A program made the translations under genes and the position numbers. Below are positions 8,121-15,054 of a stretch of DNA of 64,000 nucleotides, in pieces; position 1 is the first letter of the stretch; each line of letters opens with the position of its first letter. This DNA is from Streptomyces sp. NBC_00273 (lineage in GTDB: Bacteria > Actinomycetota > Actinomycetes > Streptomycetales > Streptomycetaceae): positions 6,213,501 to 6,277,500 of the forward strand of contig NZ_CP108067.1 of the NCBI RefSeq assembly GCF_036178145.1. Direction: 5' to 3'. The notes below the pieces were generated by a model. That model worked only from the letters and a program-made list of their open reading frames with translations. It was not told where the DNA came from and made no database searches.

Positions 8121-8654
8121 ATGGCCGGTCACGAATTCTCCGAACCCGCGGACCGCAAGCGCAAACGCGTCGTCGACCCCGAGTCGGCCGCCGATCTGCG
8201 CGCGGTGGAACAGACACGTGTGCACTGCGATCCGGCCTTCCGGCACGGGGTCGTTGTGGGATTCGACGGATCCACGTCCAGTGAGCGCGCACTCGCCTAT
8301 GCGATCGGCATGGCCCGCCGCTCCGGATCCGGTCTGATCATCGTCCATGTCGCCAACCGGCTGCCCACCACCGTGTGGGCCGGCTGCGAGCCCCCCGTCT
8401 TCGTCGACGTGCCGGACCACCGCACCGAGGTGCTCGGGCTGGAGCTCGCCTGCGCGGACTATCTGGCCGAAGTGCCGTGGATCCTGGTCGAGCGCGGTGG
8501 TGACATCTGCCACGAGCTGGAGGAAGTCGGCCGGGAGTATTCGGCCGACGCCATCGTCGTCGGATCCACGCACGGCATCGTGGGCCGCATCTTCGGTTCG
8601 GTCGCCGGCCGACTGGCCAAGCGCGCACAGCGACCGGTCGTCGTCATTCCTTGA
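8121..8654 (+). CDS. Universal stress protein (UspA fold)
   Basis: 177-residue single-domain Usp. The beta1 strand VVVGFDGSTSS begins the UspA fold at about residue 38, after a charged, probably flexible N-terminus, and the C-terminal nucleotide-binding region appears as VGSTHG..FGSVAGRLAKRAQRPVVVI. The ATP-loop spacing differs from the textbook G-2x-G-9x-G(S/T), so nucleotide binding is uncertain. Start ATG 8121 (MAGHEF) is chosen from homologue memory and because the upstream in-frame ATG overlaps a candidate promoter; its Shine-Dalgarno is weak. Followed by a hairpin terminator at 8671-8697. Role inferred: stress survival. Confidence 0.85.
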   Translation: MAGHEFSEPADRKRKRVVDPESAADLRAVEQTRVHCDPAFRHGVVVGFDGSTSSERALAYAIGMARRSGSGLIIVHVANRLPTTVWAGCEPPVFVDVPDHRTEVLGLELACADYLAEVPWILVERGGDICHELEEVGREYSADAIVVGSTHGIVGRIFGSVAGRLAKRAQRPVVVIP

Positions 8655-8670
8655 GTGCTCCCCTCCCTCG

Positions 8671-8697
8671 GGTGGGCGATCGATCCGGTCGCCCACC
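8671..8697 (+). terminator. Terminator hairpin after the stress protein gene
   Basis: Perfect 9-bp stem GGTGGGCGA/TCGCCCACC with a 9-nt loop, 17 bp downstream of the usp stop. Confidence 0.75.
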
Positions 8698-8734
8698 GTT
8701 GTCGTTCCGTGACCGTTTGTTAAGTCGCTTGTGC

Positions 8735-8759
8735 GGTTGTGCCCCCGTGTAAAGGGTAG
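8735..8759 (+). promoter_or_regulatory. SigB-like promoter of the acetate transporter gene
   Basis: GGTT (8735-8738), 15 bp, GGGTAG (8754-8759) resembles GNNT-N14-16-GGGTAY with one mismatch at the last -10 base. It lies ~52 bp before the GTG start. Weaker than the usp element. Confidence 0.35.
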
Positions 8760-8810
8760 ATAAGTGCTGCTGGGACGCAGCAAACAACTGCAGATCGAAG
8801 GGAGCCCGCC

Positions 8811-9380
8811 GTGGACAATGGTGTCTCTGCGGGAAGCACGGCCTCGACTTCGACCCTCGGGAACATCGCCCTGGGTCTCACCCTTCTCGCATTCGGTATC
8901 GGCCACACCGGTGTCATCGACGGCGTGTCCGCTGCCAACTCCGTGTCGCTCGCCATGTACGTCGGCGGCGCGGCCCTGTTCCTCCTCGGTCTCCTGGAGT
9001 ACCGCGGCGGCAACGGGTTCAACGGCACCGCGTTCGCGGGCCTCGGCATCTTCTGGTTCACGTGGGCCAAGGGCGCGGGCGGTTCGGTCTCCGACGAAGC
9101 CGCCGGAACGTTTCTTGTCCTCTTCGCGATGCTCGCGCTGACCCTCACGGTCGCCGCCGCGAGCGGTCTGTTCAGCCAGGGCGTCTACGCCCTGCTGACC
9201 CTGTCGCTGCTCCTGCTGGCCATAGGCGCGTTCGTGGACAACGGCACGCTCGCGAAGGCGGGCGGCTGGGTCGCCGCCGTCTCCGGGCTGCTGGCCTGGT
9301 ACGGCGCCACCGCGGCGCTGGCGCACTGGCCGATGGCCTTCGGCAAGGCCCGTAGCGGCGGCGCGGTCGCCGCGAGCTGA
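8811..9380 (+). CDS. Acetate uptake transporter, GPR1/FUN34/SatP family
   Basis: 189-residue membrane protein with six hydrophobic segments, the length and topology of the acetate/succinate channel family (YaaH/SatP). The N-terminal family motif NPAPLGL is degenerate here (NIALGLTLLAFG), but the AMYVGGAALFLLGLLEYRGG and FAGLGIFWFTWA blocks match the family. GTG 8811 has GAAGGGAG upstream. Likely moves acetate or a related small carboxylate across the cytoplasmic membrane. Monocistronic, ending at the strong hairpin 9396-9422. Confidence 0.85.
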   Translation: MDNGVSAGSTASTSTLGNIALGLTLLAFGIGHTGVIDGVSAANSVSLAMYVGGAALFLLGLLEYRGGNGFNGTAFAGLGIFWFTWAKGAGGSVSDEAAGTFLVLFAMLALTLTVAAASGLFSQGVYALLTLSLLLLAIGAFVDNGTLAKAGGWVAAVSGLLAWYGATAALAHWPMAFGKARSGGAVAAS

Positions 9381-9395
9381 CGGCCACCCCACCTG

Positions 9396-9422
9396 CGGCC
9401 CCCCGGACGATCCGGGGGGCCG
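9396..9422 (+). terminator. Strong terminator after the acetate transporter
   Basis: Perfect 12-bp GC-rich stem (9396-9407 with 9411-9422) closed by a 3-nt loop. It lies between convergent genes (transporter and HxlR) and can act on both strands. Confidence 0.88.
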
Positions 9423-9453
9423 TACGCGCGTGCCGGCGGGCGGCGCCGGCCCG

Positions 9454-9834
9454 TCAGGCGTCGAAGCGGCGCCGGGAGGCCTCGATGTCGCCGAGGAACC
9501 GGTGGGTCCAGTCGCACAGTCCCCCGATCGTCACGCGCAGCACCCGGCCCGGCTCGGTGAGGGTGTACTCGACCCGTGGCGGGACGACGGGGTGCACCGT
9601 CCGCTCCACCAGGCCGTTGCGTTCCAGCATGCGCAGGTTCTGGGTGAGCATCTTGTGGCTGATGCCCTCGATCGCGTCACGCACCTCGCCGAAGCGCAGG
9701 GTCTCGTCGCCCAGGGTCTCGATGATCAGCAGCGCCCATTTGTTGGCGACGTCCGAGAAGATCTCCCGCGCCAAGGAGTCGGCGCGCCTTAGATCGGCCT
9801 CGTCGGGCGAACCCGTGAACTGCTTGGTCACCAT
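9454..9834 (-). CDS. HxlR-family winged-helix regulator
   Basis: 126 residues, the normal HxlR/MarR-like size. The family core is clear: VANKWALLIIETLGDETLRF, then the recognition region HKMLTQNLRMLERNGLVERT and the wing PPRVEYTLTEPGRVL. Unlike many HxlR proteins it lacks the N-terminal Cys that senses aldehydes or quinones. Divergent from the RidA-like gene with a ~96-bp shared upstream region, so it probably controls that gene and itself. Confidence 0.92.
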   Translation of the reverse strand: MVTKQFTGSPDEADLRRADSLAREIFSDVANKWALLIIETLGDETLRFGEVRDAIEGISHKMLTQNLRMLERNGLVERTVHPVVPPRVEYTLTEPGRVLRVTIGGLCDWTHRFLGDIEASRRRFDA

Positions 9835-9930
9835 CAGGTTCCTCCGTCACCAAAAAGTGCGTTCTTCCATGTCAGAGCACACTCTCCTACGGTGCCTGAG
9901 TAACCACAAGAGAGCACCGGAGGCAGGAAC

Positions 9931-10338
9931 ATGGCCATCACCCTCGTGAACCCGACCGGCTTGCCGACGGTCGACGCCTACCGACAGGTGTCGATCGCCA
10001 CCGGGTCGAAGCTGGTCTTCGTCGCCGGACAGGTCGCCTGGGACGCCGATGGGGCCACCGTCGGCGAGCGCGACCTCGCCGCTCAGGTCGAGCGGTGCTA
10101 CCTCAACGTCTCCGCCGCGCTGGCCGCGGCCGGAGCCTCGTTCGACGACGTGGCGAAACTGACCGTGTACGTCGTCGACTGGACCCCCGACAAGATGCCG
10201 CTGCTGATGCGGGGCGTCGCCCGCGCCGCCGCGCAGCTGGGGACCACCCCGGCTCCGCCGGCCACCCTCATCGGCGTCGCGGCGCTGGACGTCCCCGAGC
10301 ACCTGGTCGAGGTCGAAGCCACCGCCGTCGTCGACTGA
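9931..10338 (+). CDS. RidA/YjgF/YER057c-family protein
   Basis: 135 residues. The family hallmarks are VFVAGQVAWDADG near the N-terminus, the AAQVERCYLNVSAALAAAG helix, VAKLTVYVVD, and a C-terminal PATLIGVAALDVPEHLVEVE strand. The catalytic Arg of canonical RidA (as in RxxV-AxLP) is replaced in this PPATLIGV region, so imine deaminase activity is doubtful and it may act on another reactive intermediate. ATG 9931 follows CCGGAGG. Divergent from the HxlR regulator, suggesting control by a small reactive metabolite. Confidence 0.85.
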   Translation: MAITLVNPTGLPTVDAYRQVSIATGSKLVFVAGQVAWDADGATVGERDLAAQVERCYLNVSAALAAAGASFDDVAKLTVYVVDWTPDKMPLLMRGVARAAAQLGTTPAPPATLIGVAALDVPEHLVEVEATAVVD

Positions 10339-10339
10339 A

Positions 10340-10380
10340 CGCGGACGCCCCCGGGACCAATGGTCCCGGGGGCGTCCGCG
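10340..10380. terminator. Bidirectional terminator between RidA-like gene and glmS
   Basis: Nearly perfect palindrome over 41 bp with an 18-20 bp stem and minimal loop, between the convergent RidA-like stop (10338) and glmS stop (10397). Confidence 0.9.
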
Positions 10381-10396
10381 TGCGGTGAGGGTGCGA

Positions 10397-12214
10397 CTAC
10401 TCGACCGTGACCGACTTCGCCAGGTTGCGCGGCTTGTCGATGTCCCGGCCCATGGCCAGGGCCGTGTGGTACGCCAGCAGCTGGAGCGGGATGCCCATCA
10501 GGATCGGGTCCAGCTCGTCCTCGTTCTTCGGCACCACGATGGTGTGGTCCGCCTTCTCCTGCTCGCGGTGGGCGACCGCCAGGATCCGGCCGCTGCGGGC
10601 CTTGATCTCCTCCAGCGCCGCGCGGTTCTTCTCCAGCAGGTCGTCGTCCGGGACGATCGCGACCGTCGGCAGCGAGGGCTCGATCAGCGCCAGCGGACCG
10701 TGCTTGAGCTCGGAGGCCGGGTAGGCCTCGGCGTGGATGTAGGAGATCTCCTTCAGCTTGAGGGAGGCCTCCAGGGCCACCGGGTAACCGCGCACCCGGC
10801 CGATGAACATCATCGACTTGGCCTCGGCGAACTCGGCCGCCAGCTTCTTGATGTCCTCTTCGCCCTCGAGGATCTCCTGGATCTGCGCGGGCAGCTTGCG
10901 CAGGCCCTCGATGATCCGCTTGCCGTCGGTGACCGAGAGGTCGCGGATGCGGCCGAGGTGCACGGCGAGCAGCGCGAAGGCCACGACCGTGTTGGTGAAG
11001 CACTTGGTGGAGACGACGCAGACCTCGGGGCCGGCGTGCACGTACACGCCGCCGTCGGCCTCGCGGGCGATCGCGGAACCGACCACGTTGACCACGCCGA
11101 GGACGCGGGCGCCCTTGCGCTTGAGCTCCTGCACGGCCGCGAGGACGTCGTACGTCTCACCGGACTGGGAGACCGCGATGTAGAGGGTGTCGGGGTCCAC
11201 TACCGGGTTGCGGTAGCGGAACTCGGAGGCCGGCTCGGCGTCCGCGGGGATGCGGGCCATGCCCTCGATGAGGCCGGCGCCGATGAGGCCCGCGTGGTAC
11301 GAGGTGCCGCAGCCCAGGATCTTGACCCGGCGGATGCCGCGCGCCTCGCGCGGGTCCAGGTTCAGGCCGCCCAGGTGCACGGTGTTGAAGCGGTCGTCGA
11401 TCCGGCCGCGCAGCACGCGGTCGACCGCGTCGGGCTGCTCGGAGATCTCCTTGTGCATGTAGGTGTCGTGACCGCCCATGTCGTACGAGGCGGCCTCCCA
11501 CTCCACGGTCTCCGGGGTGGCGTTGGTCGTCGTGCCGGAGGTCGTGTAGGTGCGGAAGTCGTCCGCCTTGATGGTGGCCATCTCGCCGTCGCCGAGGGTG
11601 ACGACCTGGCGGGTGTGCGCGACCAGCGCGGCGACGTCCGAGGCGACGAACATCTCCTTCTCGCCGATGCCGAGGACCACGGGGGAGCCGTTGCGGGCGA
11701 CGACGATGCGGTCGGCGAAGTCGGCGTGCATGACGGCGATGCCGTAGGTGCCGTCGATGACCTTCAGCGCCTCGCGGACCTTCTCCTCCAGGGAGTCGGC
11801 CTCGGAGCGGGCGATCAGGTGGACGATGACCTCGGTGTCGGTCTCCGAGATGAAGACGACGCCCTCGGCCTCGAGCTTGGCGCGCAGCTCGGAGCAGTTG
11901 TCGACGATGCCGTTGTGGACGACGGCGACCTTGTTCTCCGGGTCCAGGTGCGGGTGGGAGTTGATGTCGCTCGGGGCGCCGTGCGTGGCCCAGCGGGTGT
12001 GGGCGATGCCGGTGGTGCCGGCGAAGCGCTTGGGAACGCGGGACTCCAGCTCGCGGACGCGGCCCTTGGCCTTGACGACCTTCAGGGCCGGTGCCTTCGG
12101 GGTGTTGACCACGATGCCCGCGGAGTCGTACCCGCGGTACTCCAGCCGTGCCAGGCCCTCCAGCAGCAGCGGTGCCACGTCACGCTTGCCGATGTAACCG
12201 ACGATTCCACACAT
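10397..12214 (-). CDS. glmS: Glutamine-fructose-6-phosphate aminotransferase (isomerizing)
   Basis: Makes glucosamine-6-phosphate from fructose-6-phosphate and glutamine, the first step to UDP-GlcNAc for peptidoglycan. 605 residues, full length. N-terminal nucleophile glutaminase domain with Cys2 (MCGIVGYIG), EYRGYDSAGI and HTRWATHG; C-terminal double SIS isomerase domain with GCGTSYHAGL, SQSGETYDVLAA and the terminal LAKSVTVE. A strong AGGAGGGG site lies 9 bp before ATG. The 65-bp gap to the upstream 91-residue gene suggests co-transcription. Some Streptomyces carry two glmS copies; I cannot tell which this is. No room for a glmS ribozyme. Confidence 0.96.
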   Translation of the reverse strand: MCGIVGYIGKRDVAPLLLEGLARLEYRGYDSAGIVVNTPKAPALKVVKAKGRVRELESRVPKRFAGTTGIAHTRWATHGAPSDINSHPHLDPENKVAVVHNGIVDNCSELRAKLEAEGVVFISETDTEVIVHLIARSEADSLEEKVREALKVIDGTYGIAVMHADFADRIVVARNGSPVVLGIGEKEMFVASDVAALVAHTRQVVTLGDGEMATIKADDFRTYTTSGTTTNATPETVEWEAASYDMGGHDTYMHKEISEQPDAVDRVLRGRIDDRFNTVHLGGLNLDPREARGIRRVKILGCGTSYHAGLIGAGLIEGMARIPADAEPASEFRYRNPVVDPDTLYIAVSQSGETYDVLAAVQELKRKGARVLGVVNVVGSAIAREADGGVYVHAGPEVCVVSTKCFTNTVVAFALLAVHLGRIRDLSVTDGKRIIEGLRKLPAQIQEILEGEEDIKKLAAEFAEAKSMMFIGRVRGYPVALEASLKLKEISYIHAEAYPASELKHGPLALIEPSLPTVAIVPDDDLLEKNRAALEEIKARSGRILAVAHREQEKADHTIVVPKNEDELDPILMGIPLQLLAYHTALAMGRDIDKPRNLAKSVTVE

Positions 12215-12279
12215 ACGGTTCTGCCCCTCCTGAAGTTCGGTTCTGTACTCGTCCGGAGCCGCGGGTGGCGGCGGCCGGC

Positions 12280-12555
12280 TCAGCCGTAGACGATGCGGCG
12301 CAACTGCCGGAGCGAGAGCTCCGGCGGCGCCACGGCGCGGTGCGGCAGCTCGGCCGCGATCCGCTCGAAGATCTCCGCGTTCACCGCTCCGCCGGACTGC
12401 AGTTCCCGGTGGCGGCGGCGGACGAACTCCTCGGTCGTCTCGTCGAAGTAGGCGAGCACGTCCAGTACCACCCGGGCCGCCTCGCCGCGCTGGAGCGCGG
12501 TGCTGCGCACCAGGTGGTCGACGAGGTCGTCATGCGACGGGCGGCGATCGAGCAC
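12280..12555 (-). CDS. Small conserved protein upstream of glmS
   Basis: 91 residues, mostly charged alpha-helical (DHLVRSTALQRGEAARVVLD, FVRRRHRELQ), no signal or membrane segment. Codon bias is strong in this frame. The GTG start lacks any Shine-Dalgarno but has CAATAT 6 bp upstream and TTGCGT 17 bp further, so the message looks leaderless. A perfect 28-bp inverted repeat abuts the -35. Likely co-transcribed with glmS. Function unknown; a regulatory or scaffold role in amino-sugar metabolism is only a guess from position. Confidence 0.72.
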   Translation of the reverse strand: MLDRRPSHDDLVDHLVRSTALQRGEAARVVLDVLAYFDETTEEFVRRRHRELQSGGAVNAEIFERIAAELPHRAVAPPELSLRQLRRIVYG

Positions 12556-12561
12556 TCGTAG

Positions 12562-12590
12562 ATATTGGCGGCTAACAGCGACGAACGCAA
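12562..12590 (-). promoter_or_regulatory. Promoter of the 91-residue gene and probably glmS
   Basis: Minus strand TTGCGT (about 12590-12585) and CAATAT (12567-12562) with a 17-bp spacer; start predicted at the GTG itself (12555). Confidence 0.5.
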
Positions 12591-12618
12591 AGATCCTGCC
12601 CGATTTCGGGCAGGATCT
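12591..12618. repeat. Perfect 28-bp inverted repeat in a divergent promoter region
   Basis: 13-bp arms AGATCCTGCCCGA/TCGGGCAGGATCT around two T residues. It directly abuts the -35 of the minus-strand gene and lies 110 bp before the GH20 start. It could be an operator or a transcription barrier; no gene ends here, so a normal terminator role is unlikely. Confidence 0.8.
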
Positions 12619-12619
12619 C

Positions 12620-12635
12620 TCTGGTCTGGACCAGT
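12620..12635. promoter_or_regulatory. Putative DasR-responsive element (dre)
   Basis: TCTGGTCTGGACCAGT matches the DasR consensus ACTGGTCTAGACCACT at 13 of 16 positions and is a near-perfect palindrome. It lies 93 bp upstream of the GH20 hexosaminidase gene, a class of gene known to be in the DasR/GlcNAc regulon, and upstream of the small gene leading to glmS. Confidence 0.8.
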
Positions 12636-12727
12636 GAGGCGCTCGATGTGCCCTCCTTCGGATGATTTCCGCCCGCCCCGGATTCGCCCACCGGACGGGA
12701 CGGCCCCCGTGGCCTATACCTGTGCGC

Positions 12728-14320
12728 ATGAGAGTCCTGCGACGCACGCTCGGCACCCTCCTCGCCTTCGCCGCGGCCCCGGCCCTGGTCACGGCCTGCA
12801 CCTCCGCCCACGGTGACGACGCCAGACCCGGGGACGACCCGCCGGTGGCCCTCGCCCCCTTCGAACGGCTGCTCCCCGTGCCCCTTTCCGCGCACGCCGA
12901 AGGCCCCGGGTACTCCTTCGGCGCGGGCACGGTCATCCGTACCGGCCGGGGCCCGGGCGAGGAGGTCCGCCGGGTGGGCGAGCTCCTCGCCGAGCAGTTG
13001 CGCGGCCCGAGCGGGCTGCCGCTGCCGGTGGTCGACGGGGCGCAGGGGGACGGGATCCGGCTCAGGATCGACGAGGGGGCGCAGGGGGTGGGCGAGGAGG
13101 GGTACCGGCTGGAGTCCGGCCCGACCGGGGTCACCCTCACCGCGCGGACCCCGGCCGGGCTCTTCCACGGGGGGCAGACGCTGCGCCAGCTGGTGCCGGT
13201 GGCGGGTCCCGGGACGGTGCCGGGCGGGACGGTCACCGACCGGCCGCGCTTCGCGTACCGGGGGGCCATGGTCGACATCGCGCGCCACCACTTCTCGGTG
13301 GACCAGGTGAAGCGGTACGTGGACCAGCTCGCCCAGTACAAGGTCAACACCCTGCACCTGCACCTGACCGACGACCAGGGGTGGCGCCTGGCGATCGACT
13401 CCTGGCCGCGACTGGCGGAGTACGGGGGCGCGAGCGAGGTCGGCGGCGGGCCCGGCGGCCACTGGACGAAGGCCGAGTACCGGGAGCTGGTGGCCTACGC
13501 GGGGCAGCGGTACGTGGACGTGGTCCCCGAGATCGACATGCCGGGGCACGTGAACGCGGCGCTCGCCTCCTACGCCGAGCTGAACTGCGACGGCAAGGCC
13601 CCGGAGCGGTACACCGGCGTCAAGGTGGGCTTCAGCTCCCTGTGCGTGGCCAAGGAGCGGACGTACGAGTTCATCGACGAGGTCCTCGGCGAGCTGGCGG
13701 AGCTCACCCCGGGCCGCTACCTGCACATCGGCGGCGACGAAGCGCACGCGACGCCCGCGGCGGACTACGCGGCCTTCATGGACCGGGCGCAGGCGGTGGT
13801 GGGGCGGTACGGCAAGACGGTGGTGGCCTGGCACCAGCTGGCGGCGGCCCGCCCGGCCCGGGGCGCGGTGCTCCAGTACTGGGGCCACGACAAGACCGCG
13901 GCCGCGGACAAGGCGGCCGTGGTGGCGGCGGCGAAGGCGGGACACCCGCTGATCCTGTCCCCGGCGGACCGGCTGTACCTGGACATGAAGTACGACCCGG
14001 CGACGAAGCCGGGCCTGGCCTGGGCGGGGTACGTCCCGGTGCGGCGCGCCTACTCCTGGGACCCGGGGGCGTACCTGGCCGGGGTGCCCGAGTCGGCGGT
14101 GCTGGGGGTGGAGGCCCCGCTGTGGACGGAGACCGTCGCGACGCGCGGCGACTGGGAACTGATGGCCTTCCCGCGGGTGTTGGGCCTGGCCGAGCTGGGC
14201 TGGTCGCCGGCGGTCGCGCTCGACTGGACCTCCTACAGCCGCCGCCTGGCCGCGCAGGCGCCCCGGCTGGAGGCGCAGGGCATCGCCTTCTTCCGGGCGC
14301 CGGACGTCCCCTGGCAGTGA
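12728..14320 (+). CDS. Secreted GH20 beta-N-acetylhexosaminidase, lipoprotein
   Basis: Releases terminal GlcNAc from chitooligosaccharides or muropeptides outside the cell. 530 residues: Arg-rich n-region, hydrophobic core and lipobox LVTAC, then the GH20b domain and the catalytic barrel with RGAMVDIARH, HLHLTDDQGW, PEIDMPGHVNA and the Asp-Glu pair in HIGGDEAHAT (about 336/337). ATG 12728 has no Shine-Dalgarno; a TATACC -10 ends 7 bp before it, so it is probably leaderless. Ends 17 bp from the convergent lipoprotein gene. The upstream dre site implies induction by GlcNAc via DasR. Confidence 0.94.
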   Translation: MRVLRRTLGTLLAFAAAPALVTACTSAHGDDARPGDDPPVALAPFERLLPVPLSAHAEGPGYSFGAGTVIRTGRGPGEEVRRVGELLAEQLRGPSGLPLPVVDGAQGDGIRLRIDEGAQGVGEEGYRLESGPTGVTLTARTPAGLFHGGQTLRQLVPVAGPGTVPGGTVTDRPRFAYRGAMVDIARHHFSVDQVKRYVDQLAQYKVNTLHLHLTDDQGWRLAIDSWPRLAEYGGASEVGGGPGGHWTKAEYRELVAYAGQRYVDVVPEIDMPGHVNAALASYAELNCDGKAPERYTGVKVGFSSLCVAKERTYEFIDEVLGELAELTPGRYLHIGGDEAHATPAADYAAFMDRAQAVVGRYGKTVVAWHQLAAARPARGAVLQYWGHDKTAAADKAAVVAAAKAGHPLILSPADRLYLDMKYDPATKPGLAWAGYVPVRRAYSWDPGAYLAGVPESAVLGVEAPLWTETVATRGDWELMAFPRVLGLAELGWSPAVALDWTSYSRRLAAQAPRLEAQGIAFFRAPDVPWQ

Positions 14321-14336
14321 CCGGTGGGGGAGGGGG

Positions 14337-14885
14337 TCAGGGCGAGCAGGAGGTCTTGGCCCCGTCGGCCTCCGAGCCCACCGTTATCTCGAATCCGGCC
14401 CCCGTGGCGAACTCCGCGGCTGCCTCGGGACCGTAGAACTCGGTGAGGAAGCGGGCGGGCGGGAAGGAGAGGGCGAGCACCTTGGCCTGCCCGTCCTCGC
14501 CCTTCGTGAAGCACGATCCCCACGTTTCCTGACCGCGCACCGGTTCGGGCTCGAACCGCCAGCCGTCGGCCTCGGCAGCCTTGCGGTAGTGGTCGAGGAC
14601 CTCCTGGCGGGTGCCGGGATACACGTAGGTGCGCCCTGCGGACAGCCAGGCGTCGCCGCTGTCGTCCGCGCACTCGGAGGAGACGCCGTCGAAGCTGCGG
14701 GGGGCGCTCGCGCCGGGCGGCGGCGAGGAGAGCAGGGGAAGCGACTCCAGTTCCTTCATCCGGGCCCCGGTCCCCTCGCAGGTCTTGAACGGGGACAGGA
14801 AGGAACAGCCGGACAGCCCCCCGGCCACGAACACGGCCGACAGGAGCAGGGCGGCCGTGCGGCCGGGGCGGATCCGGAACGGCAT
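14337..14885 (-). CDS. Putative lipoprotein of unknown function
   Basis: 182 residues with an n-region MPFRIRPGRTA, hydrophobic core and lipobox LSGCS, so anchored outside the membrane. The mature part has Cys in FKTCEG, SSECAD, GSCFTKG and TSCSP (possible disulfides), a TYVYPGTRQEVLDHYRKAA block like small Streptomyces lipoproteins, and no enzyme motif. ATG 14885 is chosen over upstream ATGs because GGGAG lies 5 bases before it. Convergent with the GH20 gene, so not its operon partner. Confidence 0.8.
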   Translation of the reverse strand: MPFRIRPGRTAALLLSAVFVAGGLSGCSFLSPFKTCEGTGARMKELESLPLLSSPPPGASAPRSFDGVSSECADDSGDAWLSAGRTYVYPGTRQEVLDHYRKAAEADGWRFEPEPVRGQETWGSCFTKGEDGQAKVLALSFPPARFLTEFYGPEAAAEFATGAGFEITVGSEADGAKTSCSP

Positions 14886-14942
14886 GGGGGCTCCCAGAGG
14901 CATGCGGGCCGCGCGCTCCGGCCACGGGAGCGGACACGCGAA

Positions 14943-14984
14943 GGCGTGACCGCGAAGAGGGCCATTGTGCTTCGCGGTCACGCC
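14943..14984 (-). terminator. Terminator of the desABCD operon
   Basis: Perfect 15-bp stem (14943-14957 with 14970-14984), 12-nt loop, about 70 bp beyond the desD stop and 58 bp before the next minus-strand gene. Confidence 0.85.
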
Positions 14985-15054
14985 GTCGGGTCTTCGGGGG
15001 TGGGGAGAGGGAGGCATCGAGGGACCGTATCGATGCCTCCCCCGCCCCCGTGTG

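Noticed and set aside
12215..12279. glmS ribozyme or riboswitch
   Set aside because: Only 65 bp separate glmS from the preceding gene, and no ribozyme core is visible.
10385..12289. Long plus-strand open frame opposite glmS
   Set aside because: It is the antisense of glmS and lacks any domain; typical high-GC shadow frame.
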